Below are positions 54,214 through 62,668 of a DNA stretch of 64,000 nucleotides, in pieces. The notes below the pieces were generated by a model. The model did no database searches. It worked only from the letters and a program-made list of their open reading frames with translations, and was not told the origin of the DNA. Origin of the DNA: UBA10649 sp963793105 (GTDB lineage: Bacteria > Actinomycetota > Actinomycetes > S36-B12); contig CAWBZB010000004.1 in NCBI GenBank assembly GCA_963793105.1, positions 62,001-126,000 of the forward strand. Direction: 5' to 3'. Position 1 is the stretch's first letter, and every line of letters begins with the position of its first letter. The translations under genes and the position numbers were made by a program.

Positions 54214-56025
54214 CTAGTCGAGGATCGTGACGGTGCCGCTTGAGCCGTCGACCCGGATCATCTGCCCGGTCGTGATCGTCGACGTGGCGAACCCGGTTCC
54301 GGTGACCGCCGGCAGCCCGTACTCGCGGCAGACGATCGCGGCGTGGCTCATCATGCCGCCCGTGTCCGTGACCGTCGCACCGATCTTGCCGAAGATCGGC
54401 GCCCACGAGGGTGCCGTGAGCGGTGCAACAAGGATCTCGCCCTGCTGGACCTCACCGATCTGGTCGGCCGAGAAGATCACTCGCGCCGGTCCCTCGGCTG
54501 AGCCCGGCGACGCGGCGAAGCCGGACAGGCCACCGTCCTCGCTGGCCCCGCCTCCGAGCCACGCGGCCACGCTGTCCGACGTGATGCCCCAGAGCATGAC
54601 CGTGAACGGCTCGGTGATGACCTCGGGCGGCACGCCCATCGCGGGCGTCGGCTTCCACGCTGAGAGGGCGGCGTGAATGCCCCTGCGGCGCTCGATCTCC
54701 TGAGGCCAGTAGCCCGGCCCGGCGGCCGGCGCGGGAGTCGCCCACGACGCGTAGTAGTCCCACAGGGCTTCCTCGACCTCGGTGCGCTTGAGGAAGAAGA
54801 TGTCGTTCGCCTCGTTCCAGAAGCCCTCCTTGACGAAGAGCTCGCCGAGCTGGCGCATCTTCCGCCAGATCACCGAGTGGCTCCAGTGCTCGACGTAGAA
54901 GTTGTGGTTCTCGACGTAGGGGAAGACCACCCGTGCCAGGCCGAGCTTGCCCTGGAAGGCCTCGCGGTCAGCATCGGACGGCAGCAGCTCCGCGTACTCG
55001 TTGACGATCCGGTCGCGTTCGGCGCGGATGGCCTCCATCGGCCGGGCGAGATCGTCGCCCTGCTGCAGCTTCTCGATGTAGTTGTTGATGAAGTCGAACG
55101 GGATGCCGACGTTCTCGATCCAGATCTTGTCCGAGTGGTAGAAGCCCGAACCGGTGGAGAAGTTGAACCACGGCTCGGCCGACTCCTCGAACGAGGCGAT
55201 CCAGGCCTCACCGGCCGCACTGCTCTTGAGCACCTGGCAGGTGGCCTCGACGTCGCCCCCGCCGAACGCGTCCGCGAGGCCGGTGTCGACCGCCATGCGC
55301 GCGAGGCGCTTGAGCTCCTCGTCCGGTCGGAACAGGTCGACCTCGACGCCGGCCACCATCTTCGCGATCGCCAGGTCGGGGATGTTCGGCCACGACTGCT
55401 TGCAGAAGCCGAAGAAGTCGAGGTACGCGGCGTAGCCCAGGTTGAGGAACTCGAAATGGAACTGCCAGAGCTTCAGGGCGAGGTCGAGCAGGCGATGGTA
55501 GTCGGCCTGGATCTTCCAGCCCGAGCCCAGGCCGGCCCCCGACTTGACGACCTCGTCGGCGTCCTCGAGCTCGGGGAGGGCGTCGAAGTTGATGGTCTCG
55601 AGCTCCTTCACGAGATCGCGGATCTTGACCATCCACTTGTCGTAGAGGTCGTCCCAGTTCATGAAGTAGAAGCCAGCGCGGTCCATGAAGTTCGCCACCC
55701 GTGCCTCGATGTCGGCCTCGGGAGCCGGCACCGGCGTCAGGTACGCGTATCCATTGAGGATGCGGAAGTCGATGCCGTTGGCCGGCGGCACCTGCAGGTG
55801 CCGGGTGTTGTACTGCGAGAGGGACGCGATCGCGAACTCGTACAGGGTCGCATCCCACGGGCGCAGCGCCTGCGGCCAGTGGACGCCGTCCTGGAACCAG
55901 AACATGGAGTCCTCATACTCACGCCGGCCCTCAGTGAAGAGCGACGAGTACGTGTACAACTCTTTCCAGCCCTCGGCGCCCTCGGGCGTCTCGATCTCGA
56001 ACGGGCTGGGGAACCGATCTGCCAT
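54214..56025 (-). CDS. PEP-utilizing-enzyme mobile domain protein, phosphohistidine subunit of a phenol-type dikinase
   Basis: A 603-residue protein from ATG 56025 (GAGGGAG upstream). Residues about 1-490 form a helical domain with no metal motif (e.g. FPYVENHNFYVEHWSHSVIW) that likely binds the acceptor. The C-terminus is the swivelling phosphohistidine domain: GEILVAPLTAPSWAPIFGKI, TDTGGMMSHAAIVCREYGLP with phosphoacceptor His561, ending VDGSSGTVTILD. The PEP/pyruvate TIM barrel of PEP synthase is absent. With the ATP-binding partner encoded 44 bases upstream this equals the two-subunit layout of phenylphosphate synthase (Thauera) and the CreH/CreI and HpeH/HpeI phenol kinases of actinobacteria (from memory). 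Probable role: transfer of phosphate from His to a phenolic hydroxyl group. Confidence 0.87.
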   Translation of the reverse strand: MADRFPSPFEIETPEGAEGWKELYTYSSLFTEGRREYEDSMFWFQDGVHWPQALRPWDATLYEFAIASLSQYNTRHLQVPPANGIDFRILNGYAYLTPVPAPEADIEARVANFMDRAGFYFMNWDDLYDKWMVKIRDLVKELETINFDALPELEDADEVVKSGAGLGSGWKIQADYHRLLDLALKLWQFHFEFLNLGYAAYLDFFGFCKQSWPNIPDLAIAKMVAGVEVDLFRPDEELKRLARMAVDTGLADAFGGGDVEATCQVLKSSAAGEAWIASFEESAEPWFNFSTGSGFYHSDKIWIENVGIPFDFINNYIEKLQQGDDLARPMEAIRAERDRIVNEYAELLPSDADREAFQGKLGLARVVFPYVENHNFYVEHWSHSVIWRKMRQLGELFVKEGFWNEANDIFFLKRTEVEEALWDYYASWATPAPAAGPGYWPQEIERRRGIHAALSAWKPTPAMGVPPEVITEPFTVMLWGITSDSVAAWLGGGASEDGGLSGFAASPGSAEGPARVIFSADQIGEVQQGEILVAPLTAPSWAPIFGKIGATVTDTGGMMSHAAIVCREYGLPAVTGTGFATSTITTGQMIRVDGSSGTVTILD

Positions 56026-56069
56026 GCGTACTCCCTCGGGTGGATCCAACGGGTGGGTAGTGCGGATTA

Positions 56070-57146
56070 TCAGGATTTCTTGGCGTGCAGGGGCGACATC
56101 AGGGTGGAAACGATGCTGGACATGAAGTCCCCGCCCGTGGCGGTGCTGGCGGCGCTCGGGACCTTCTTGCTCCAGACGGTCTCGGGGCGGGCCTGCAGGA
56201 GGATCACGTTGTGGCCGTCGGGCAGGTCCGCATCGACGGCCCACTCGATGTCCTGGGGCGAGCCATAGTGACGTTCCGCGGTGCGGGCCAGCCGGGCGAT
56301 CGCCTTGATCTGGTCGTCGGTGAGGGACGGTGCCAGTGCCCGCTCCTCATCGACCTCCACCTTCTCCACGGTGTCGTGATCCGTGAGCAGGTACTCGTGC
56401 TCCTTCTTCGACACCGAGCGTCGGCTGATCTCGTACAGGACCTTGTCGACGAGGTAGTTGTCCGGCGTGACCTCGCCCGAGACGACCCCCTCGCCGAATC
56501 CCCAGGCTGAGTCGATCGCGACGGTCGATCGGTCGCCATCCGCCGGATTGAGGGTGAAGGCCACCCCGGCTGCGATCGGGCGCACCATCTTCTGGACCAC
56601 GACGCTCATCTCGACCGCGCGATGGTCGTATCCCATCTCCACGCGATAGCAGGTGGCACGGTCCGTGAAGAGCGACGCCCAGCAGCGACGCACCGCGTCG
56701 ACGACGTTGTCCGCGCCGCGGATCCACAGGTAGGTGTCGTGCTCCCCGGCGAACGAGGCGTCGGGAGAGTCCTCGCTGGTCGCCGAGGAGCGCACGGCGA
56801 CCGGCACGTCCTCGACGCCGCAACGACGGCTGAGCTCGGCGTAGGAGTGACGAAGCGACTTCTCGACCTCAGGGTCCATGGCCATTGTCCGGATGACGTC
56901 GCGGATCGCCCCGCACCGCTCGCTCACCATGGCCATGTCGTTGACGTCAAGTCCGTACAGCATCCGCGCGAGGCTGCTGTCGAGCTGCGCCGCGTCACGA
57001 CAGGTGCGGAAGGCCTCGGTGGTCAGGGCGAATCCTGGCGGCACGGGCAGTCCCGCTCCCGTCATCTCCCCGAGGCTCGAGGCCTTGCCGCCCACCTCGA
57101 GCTTCATGCCCTCCCAGTAGCTCTCGAACCACATCACGGTCGTCAC
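56070..57146 (-). CDS. PEP synthase-like ATP-binding subunit of a phenol-type dikinase
   Basis: The 358-residue protein equals the isolated PPDK N-terminal (ATP-grasp) domain. It starts near ATG 57146 with MTTVMWFESYWEGMKLEVGG and GKASSLGEMTGAGLPVPPGF, followed by VAVRSSATSEDSPDASFAGE at about residue 117 (nucleotide-binding signature), VQKMVRPIAAGVAFTLNPADG and DIEWAVD with LLQARPETVW at the end. In PEP synthase this domain adds the beta-phosphate of ATP to the mobile-domain His. Here the mobile domain is on a separate protein. The start overlaps the phosphatase stop (ATGA), so dephosphorylation and phosphorylation enzymes are made together. Confidence 0.9.
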   Translation of the reverse strand: MTTVMWFESYWEGMKLEVGGKASSLGEMTGAGLPVPPGFALTTEAFRTCRDAAQLDSSLARMLYGLDVNDMAMVSERCGAIRDVIRTMAMDPEVEKSLRHSYAELSRRCGVEDVPVAVRSSATSEDSPDASFAGEHDTYLWIRGADNVVDAVRRCWASLFTDRATCYRVEMGYDHRAVEMSVVVQKMVRPIAAGVAFTLNPADGDRSTVAIDSAWGFGEGVVSGEVTPDNYLVDKVLYEISRRSVSKKEHEYLLTDHDTVEKVEVDEERALAPSLTDDQIKAIARLARTAERHYGSPQDIEWAVDADLPDGHNVILLQARPETVWSKKVPSAASTATGGDFMSSIVSTLMSPLHAKKS

Positions 57147-58282
57147 AGGGTCGCCTCCTTGCTGCTGTCGTCACGTAGGGATCGGGGCAGGGCACGGCCC
57201 GACAGGCCCTCCCACCAGTCGGGCAGGTCGGCCAGCGGAGGGATCTGCACCTCGGACACCCGGTTGCGATAGGCGATGAAGGCGCCCGCGTCGCCCTCGA
57301 GGAGCTTCACGATGACCTCCTCGGTGTTGTAGGGCTCTCCCGGGTCGTACCCGTGCGCGGCCATCGCGAAGACCCGGATGGGGCCGGAGTGGGTGGCGAC
57401 GATGATCCGCTCCCCCGGGTTCTCCGCCTGGATCCGCACGATGCCGGCCCAGAACCGACGGACGGTCGCAGACGGCGGCTCGAAGCAGAGCATCGGGATC
57501 TGCGTCCAGTACGTGATCGGGTCGCCGCCGCCCTGCTGCGTGCGCCAGAAGCGGTCGACCTCGACCAGCCAGAGCGGACGGTCCCCGTGCGCCACGCGCT
57601 CGAACTTCTCCATCTCCTTCTGGTACAGCCGGAAGGCGCCGGTGACGTCGCGCAGCCCCTCGGGCGTCCAGACCTGGAAGTTGCGGAACTCGGCCATGCC
57701 GTCGACCTCGGACACCTCGGCCGACCGGTTCCACATGGTGAGCCCGTCCAGGAGCCCCTTGCGGATCTGCTCGGCGGTCTGGCGGGCACGGTTGGTGTCC
57801 GCGCACACGATGCGGATCCGCTCCCCCTGCTGGATGCCCTTGCTGATGTCGAAACCCCGACGGTGGGCCTGCCACGAGCCGAGGGGCGTGAGCCCGCTCT
57901 CGGTCGAGTAGCCCTGCGTCTCGCCGTGCCTGATGATGTGGACCTGCGTCACGGTGCGAGGCCCCGCCGCAGTGGCGTCCTCGGGCACGATCTCCTTGCT
58001 CTTGGTGATCATGGCCCGCGCCTGGGTCACGCCGAGGTCCCGTCCCTCCCATTCGGGCAGGGGGGCCTCCAGGGCGGTTGCCCCGCTGCGGCGGTCGCGG
58101 AAGCGCCGCAGGTACAGCGGCGTCGTGTCGTCGCCGCCCCGATCGGCCACCTCGTGGGGCTTGCCGCCGCGGCCCTCTCGATCCAGGTACTTCTGCAGGT
58201 ACGCGGGGGCATCCGGCCGCTCGGTGCGCGGCAGCGAGACGCCTTCGGCCGCCGACGGGTCGCGAACGTCTGACGTGGTCAT
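57143..58282 (-). CDS. Histidine phosphatase with long N-terminal extension
   Basis: From ATG 58282 (AAGGG six bases upstream) the protein has about 379 residues. The phosphoglycerate-mutase-type RHG motif is VHIIRHGETQGYS (His119), with CADTNRARQTAEQIRKG and the second catalytic His in IIVATHSGPIRVFAMAAHG. The first 110 residues are unlike normal members: charged and Pro-rich (KYLDREGRGG, LYLRRFRDRRSG, LPEWEGRDLGVTQARA). The extension may bind the substrate or another pathway protein. Placed between dikinase and ring-cleavage genes, it likely removes phosphate from the phosphorylated aromatic, as CreD does in the p-cresol pathway (from memory). Confidence 0.85.
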   Translation of the reverse strand: MTTSDVRDPSAAEGVSLPRTERPDAPAYLQKYLDREGRGGKPHEVADRGGDDTTPLYLRRFRDRRSGATALEAPLPEWEGRDLGVTQARAMITKSKEIVPEDATAAGPRTVTQVHIIRHGETQGYSTESGLTPLGSWQAHRRGFDISKGIQQGERIRIVCADTNRARQTAEQIRKGLLDGLTMWNRSAEVSEVDGMAEFRNFQVWTPEGLRDVTGAFRLYQKEMEKFERVAHGDRPLWLVEVDRFWRTQQGGGDPITYWTQIPMLCFEPPSATVRRFWAGIVRIQAENPGERIIVATHSGPIRVFAMAAHGYDPGEPYNTEEVIVKLLEGDAGAFIAYRNRVSEVQIPPLADLPDWWEGLSGRALPRSLRDDSSKEATL

Positions 58283-58292
58283 CCCCATCCCT

Positions 58293-59204
58293 TCAGCTGT
58301 GCGTAGTGAGGAATCGCTGGTTCACGACCCCGTCGTAGTAGAAGATCGCCCGGCCCATCTCGGACTCGGTCCAGGTCACCGCCGGCTCGTCAGGGTCCAC
58401 CCAGTAACCGCCGGTGAAGGCCTCATTGCGATTCCCCGCCGGGTCGAAGAAGTAGATGCAGTGGCCACGCGTGGCACCGTGTCGCGTCGGGTTGGTCTCG
58501 ATGCGGACCCCGTGGTACGCCAGCACGTCGGCCGCGTTGCGGATCTCGTTCCAGTCCTCGACCCACCAGGCGAAGTGGTGCAGCCCGCGATCCTGCCCGG
58601 TCACGAGTGCGATGTCGTGACTGGCGTGGGAGACCTCGAGCCAGGTGGCGACCTGGAAGCCGTCGTCGCCCACCACCTGCTCGGTGAGGTGGAATCCGAG
58701 CACGTCGACGAGGAACCGGCTGTTGAGCCCCACGTCCTCGCACGTGAGGAAGATGTGGTCCAGCCGGGGTGGGGCGAACCCGACGAGACCGAGGGGCTTC
58801 GGCGGCGGATTCGTGTTGGGCAGCATGTTGCCCACCTGCTCCATGCCGTGCACGAGTTCCATCACATGGCCGCTTGGCATGGTGAAGCGGATCGCCTCGC
58901 CGTGGCCCGGGCCGATCTCCTCGGCCCCGTAGCGCACCACGTCGACGCCGTCCTCGGTGAGGCGGGCCGTGAACTCGTCGAGGTCCGCGGCACTCTCGAG
59001 CTTCCATCCCATGTGGGCGAGACCGTAGGTCGGCGCGAAGGTGAGGATGAGCGAGTGATGCTGGTGTTCGTCCCAGCACTTCAGGAACACGCGGTCGGGC
59101 TCACGCGCCGTCTCGTACATGCCCACGACCTCGGTGTAGTACGCCGTGGCGAGCTCAAGGTCGGGCACCCGGATCTCGACGTGCGACAGGCGCAGGATGC
59201 TCAT
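58293..59204 (-). CDS. Extradiol ring-cleavage dioxygenase (catechol 2,3-dioxygenase type), copy 1
   Basis: A 303-residue two-domain VOC protein from ATG 59204. The N-terminal domain (LSHVEIRVPDLELATAYYTE) lacks ligands, and the C-terminal domain carries the Fe(II) triad: His in APPRLDHIFLTCED, His in GLHHFAWWVEDW and Glu in RNEAFTGGYWVDPD. Conserved second-sphere residues (RHGATRGHCIYFFDP) are present. It is a type I extradiol enzyme that opens catechols next to the diol. It overlaps the paralogue by four bases, and the phosphatase gene follows after ten bases. Confidence 0.93.
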   Translation of the reverse strand: MSILRLSHVEIRVPDLELATAYYTEVVGMYETAREPDRVFLKCWDEHQHHSLILTFAPTYGLAHMGWKLESAADLDEFTARLTEDGVDVVRYGAEEIGPGHGEAIRFTMPSGHVMELVHGMEQVGNMLPNTNPPPKPLGLVGFAPPRLDHIFLTCEDVGLNSRFLVDVLGFHLTEQVVGDDGFQVATWLEVSHASHDIALVTGQDRGLHHFAWWVEDWNEIRNAADVLAYHGVRIETNPTRHGATRGHCIYFFDPAGNRNEAFTGGYWVDPDEPAVTWTESEMGRAIFYYDGVVNQRFLTTHS

Positions 59205-60109
59205 GTGTGCACCGACATGAACCGCTGGTTCAGCTCACCCTCGTAGTAGAAGACCGCGCGGCCGATGTTGTCCTCGGTCCAGGTGATGGTCGGGAAGTCC
59301 GGATCGGGCCGGTACCCGCCGGTGAACACCTCGTTGCGCGTGCCGAGCGGGTCGAAGAAGTAGATGGTGTTCCCGCGGGTGATGCCGTGACGGGTCGGGC
59401 CCACGTCGATCTGGATGCCGTTGTAGGCCAATATGTCGGCCGACCGACGCACGTGGTCCCAGTCGTCGAGCCACCAGGCGAAGTGATGCAGTCCGCCGTT
59501 CTTCCCGGTCACGATGGCGAGGTCGTGCGGACTGTGCGAGGTCTCCATCCAGACGGCGGTCTGGTGCCCGGCACCGTCCAGGAGCTGCTCGGTCAGCCGG
59601 AAGCCGAACACGTCCATGTAGAACCTGGCCGAGTCGCCGACCTCCTCGGCGGTCACGAGCAGGTGGTCCAGGCGGGGCGGGGCGATGCCCTTGAGCCCTT
59701 CGACGAAGGGCGCCGGGTTGATCGGCGCAGTGGCCCGGCCGACCATCTCCAGGTCGTGGACCAGCTCCATCTGCTGACCGGACGGCGTCTCGAAGCGGAT
59801 CGACTCACCCTGGCCGACCGACTCGCCCTTGGACACCCGGCGAACCGGGTAACCCCACTGCTGGACCTTGTTCTCGTACATGTCGAGGTCGGACTCGTGC
59901 TCGACCCTGAACGACATCTGGTCGAACCCGACTCGCGGGGCGTACCGCAGCCGCAGCGAGTGGTGATTGGGCTCGTCCCAGCACTTGAGGTACACGGAGT
60001 CCTCGTCGCGTTCGGTCTCGAGCAGCCCGATCACCTCGGTGTAGTACGCGGTGGCCAGGTCGAGGTCCGTGACGGTGACGTCCACGTGCCCGAGCCGGAG
60101 GATTCCCAT
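59201..60109 (-). CDS. Extradiol ring-cleavage dioxygenase (catechol 2,3-dioxygenase type), copy 2
   Basis: A 302-residue paralogue of the next gene from ATG 60109 (GGGAG upstream). It has LGHVDVTVTDLDLATAYYTE at the N-terminus and the ligands in APPRLDHLLVTAEE, GLHHFAWWLDDW and RNEVFTGGYRPDPD. It is the first gene of the minus-strand operon, behind the divergent promoter. Both copies keep all three ligands and similar architecture, so both are probably active; different substrates or a mixed oligomer are possible. Confidence 0.93.
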   Translation of the reverse strand: MGILRLGHVDVTVTDLDLATAYYTEVIGLLETERDEDSVYLKCWDEPNHHSLRLRYAPRVGFDQMSFRVEHESDLDMYENKVQQWGYPVRRVSKGESVGQGESIRFETPSGQQMELVHDLEMVGRATAPINPAPFVEGLKGIAPPRLDHLLVTAEEVGDSARFYMDVFGFRLTEQLLDGAGHQTAVWMETSHSPHDLAIVTGKNGGLHHFAWWLDDWDHVRRSADILAYNGIQIDVGPTRHGITRGNTIYFFDPLGTRNEVFTGGYRPDPDFPTITWTEDNIGRAVFYYEGELNQRFMSVHT

Positions 60110-60200
60110 GTATGCGCTCCCTTTCGATGGGTGGCGGTGGGTCGTCGACGTGACGACCGCGTGTCGTGGCTGTGACGTGTGCCACGGACGGTAGGCGCAA

Positions 60201-60245
60201 TCCGTCCCGCATGGAAGTACGGCGTCCCATATGGCGGGACGCGCA
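60201..60245. promoter_or_regulatory. Divergent control region with IclR-type operator candidates
   Basis: Between the two divergent operons lie two overlapping symmetric elements: ATGGAA-N8-TCCCAT at 60211-60230 and GCGTCCC-N7-GGGACGC at 60222-60242, with a further CGTCCCGCATGG half-site at 60204-60215. This crowded symmetry fits an operator for the IclR protein encoded 720 bases away. The start of the plus-strand operon is 22 bases downstream. Confidence 0.6.
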
Positions 60246-60263
60246 GTGCTAGCGTCCGGGGCC

Positions 60264-60968
60264 ATGAGCGAAACGCCCCCGCCGGTCCCGACGGCGCCGC
60301 CGTCGCCCGAGGCGATGCGGCAGGCCATGGCGGACTACGTCCGCGCCGTGCATCAGGCCTACCTGGACGCGGCCGCCCCGCTCCCGCCGGCCGAGCGGGC
60401 CCGGCTGCCGCTCGTCGCCGCCGGCCGGGTGACCGTGCTGGCGGTCGCCGCCCGCAACCTGCACGTGCTGGCCACGGTGGAGTCGCTGCCCGCGCCGGTG
60501 GGCCAGGAGGTGCAACTGGCCGATGCCGTCGGCGACGTGACCTGGGATCTGCGCTTCTTCGACCCCGTGGTCGAGCCGAGTCTGGGGCTGGTCGATGAGT
60601 CCGTCGAGCCGCAGCCGCAGCGGGTTCGCGACGTTCTCGGGGTGCGCACGGTCGTGTACCACCTCACCGTCCCACCTGGCGGCGGCCTGTCTGCCCACCA
60701 TGCGCTGCACGCCGGCACGGGCCTGGCACACTCCCACGCGGCGGCGCACCGCGACTTCGACAGCATCGCCGCCCTCGTCCCGGCACGCGGACTGCTCGTC
60801 GACGAGATGCGAGGCGCCGCAGTCGCGGGCCTTCCGTGTGCGCAGGTGCTCCTGGCCCGCGAGATCGCACCCCTCAGCGACGCGCTCCGCGCACTCCCCC
60901 TCCCCGGATCCGCGCCCGAGGTCATCCGCCGGACACTGCTCGCCGAGCTGCGCAAGGGGGCGCCATGA
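60264..60968 (+). CDS. Histidine-rich protein of unknown function in the aromatic island
   Basis: A 234-residue protein from ATG 60264. After a Pro-rich start it has RQAMADYVRAVHQAYLDAA, an Ala/Leu-rich middle, FFDPVVEPSLGLVDESVE, and a histidine-rich stretch, LSAHHALHAGTGLAHSHAAA at about residue 143, followed by a helical C-terminus. The His cluster may bind metal. The gene overlaps iclR (ATGA) and opens the plus-strand operon. No family is recognised; a sensor or an accessory of the pathway are only guesses. Confidence 0.7.
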   Translation: MSETPPPVPTAPPSPEAMRQAMADYVRAVHQAYLDAAAPLPPAERARLPLVAAGRVTVLAVAARNLHVLATVESLPAPVGQEVQLADAVGDVTWDLRFFDPVVEPSLGLVDESVEPQPQRVRDVLGVRTVVYHLTVPPGGGLSAHHALHAGTGLAHSHAAAHRDFDSIAALVPARGLLVDEMRGAAVAGLPCAQVLLAREIAPLSDALRALPLPGSAPEVIRRTLLAELRKGAP

Positions 60969-61855
60969 CCGTCCCCTCGGATCCGTACGACTCGACAGTG
61001 GACCCAGACGACGACCCCATGCTCGACGACCTCGCCGCGGACGCCCCCGCAGTCGCGTTGCCCCGGCGTCAGCACTCCACCCTGTCGAGTGTCCGCAACG
61101 CCGCCCGACTGCTGAAGGAGTTCTCCCGCGGAAGCCGAGAGATCGGCGTGACCGAGTTGTCCCGCCGGCTCGGCATCGGCAAGAGCACCGCACACCGCCT
61201 GCTCAACACCCTCGCCGAGGAACGGCTGCTGGAGCAGGACCCGGACACCGGCGCCTACCGGCTCGGCCTGGCGATGTACGAACTCGGGGCGTCCGTGTCG
61301 ATGCATACCGACCTGCACGAGGCCTGCTCGCCGGTGGTCGACCAACTGCGCAATGCCACCAGGGAGACGGTTCAGGTCGCGGTGCTCGACGGGCGCGAAG
61401 TGGTGTACGTCGAGCGCCGGGAGAGTCCCCAGACACTTCGGCTGTTCGGCCGGGTGGGCCACCGGAATGACGCGAACTGCACGAGCACGGGCAAGCTGCT
61501 GCTCGCCTACCTGCCCCCGGCCCGGCTCGAGGAGACCCTCGATGGCTGGACGCTGCCGCGCAAGACTCCGCACACCATCCACGATCCGCTCGTCCTGCGC
61601 CGCGAGCTCGAGCTGGTCCGCGGTCGAGGCTGGGCGGAGAACGTGAACGAGGCCGAGATGGGGGTGGCGTCCGTCTCCGCGCCGATCCGCAACGGGCTCG
61701 GCGAGGTCGTCGCGGCCGTGTCCGTGGCCGGACCCCTCCAGCGACTCAGCGGCGACTCGCTCAAGCGCTTCGCCCGACCCACCGTGGAAGCCGGCCTCGC
61801 GATCAGCCGCAGGCTGGGCTATCGAGACGCATCGACCGGAAGGAACAGGACATGA
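60965..61855 (+). CDS. IclR family transcriptional regulator
   Basis: The 296-residue regulator has the N-terminal winged helix (TLSSVRNAARLLKEFSRGSR, GVTELSRRLGIGKSTAHRLL) from about residue 38 and the C-terminal effector domain (ETVQVAVLDGREVVYVERRE, CTSTGKLLLAYLPP, ASVSAPIRNGLGEVVAAVSV). IclR proteins commonly control aromatic catabolic genes and bind pathway compounds. It sits between the two divergent arms, and its ATG and stop overlap both neighbours, so it is probably autoregulated with the hydratase operon. The first 37 residues are acidic and atypical. Confidence 0.93.
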   Translation: MTVPSDPYDSTVDPDDDPMLDDLAADAPAVALPRRQHSTLSSVRNAARLLKEFSRGSREIGVTELSRRLGIGKSTAHRLLNTLAEERLLEQDPDTGAYRLGLAMYELGASVSMHTDLHEACSPVVDQLRNATRETVQVAVLDGREVVYVERRESPQTLRLFGRVGHRNDANCTSTGKLLLAYLPPARLEETLDGWTLPRKTPHTIHDPLVLRRELELVRGRGWAENVNEAEMGVASVSAPIRNGLGEVVAAVSVAGPLQRLSGDSLKRFARPTVEAGLAISRRLGYRDASTGRNRT

Positions 61856-62668
61856 CAGTCAGCATCTCCGACTCGCAGGCGACGTGCGTTCGCGCGGGAC
61901 CTGTACGAGGCGCGGCGCACGGGCGTGCCGATCGCGGCGTTGACGGACGAGCTTCCGGACCTGGGGATGCTGGATGGGTATGCGGTGCAGGAGCACCTGG
62001 TGGGGATGCTGCTCGCGGACGGCGAGTCGATCGCCGGCTACAAGCTGGGGCTGACGAGCGCGCCGATGCAGGAGCTGCTGGGGGTGGACCGGCCGGACTT
62101 CGGGCCGGTGTTCGACTCGGGGGTGTTCGCCGATGGCGTGGTGCTGCCGGTCGATGCGTTCATCGCCCCGCGGGTGGAGGCGGAGATCGCAGTCGTCCTC
62201 GAGCGGGACCTGTCGGGTCCGGGCTGCACTCCCGCCGACGCACTGGGCGCGGCACGTGGCCTCGTCGCGGCGGTGGAGATCGTGGATTCCCGGATCAGGG
62301 ACTGGAAGATCAAGCTCGCCGACACCGTCGCCGACCTGGCCAGCGGCGGGGCGATCGCCCTGAGCTCGCTGGTGGTCCCGGTCGACGGCTTCGATCCGCG
62401 ACTGGTCGGGATGGTGTTCACGCGGAACGGGGAGCTGGTGGCGACGGGCGCGGGAGCGGCTGCCCTGGGTGACCCGTTCGCGGCGGTGGCCTGGCTGGTG
62501 AACACGCTGGCCCCGATGGGGGTCACGCTGCCGGCCGGATCTGTGGTGATGACTGGGGCGCTGCACGCGATGGTGCCGGTGTCGCCGGGGGACGTGTTCC
62601 GGGCGGAGTTCGACCGGTTGGGGCCGATCACGGTCCGCATGGCTCACGAGAAGGCTGGGGAGGTCTAG
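61852..62668 (+). CDS. mhpD: 2-keto-4-pentenoate hydratase (frameshifted near start)
   Basis: ATG 61852 overlaps the iclR stop. The first codons read MTVSISDSQAT, then one extra base at about 61885 shifts the frame; the rest continues as FARDLYEARRTGVPIAALTD. The main part has AGYKLGLTSAPMQELLGV, the metal-binding region ISEIAVVLERDL-like APRVEAEIAVVLERDLSG, VEIVDSRIRDWKIKLADTVA and LPAGSVVMTGALHAMVPVSP. About 271 residues in total. It hydrates 2-hydroxypenta-2,4-dienoate to 4-hydroxy-2-oxovalerate, upstream of the next two enzymes. The frameshift may be a sequence error. Confidence 0.9.
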
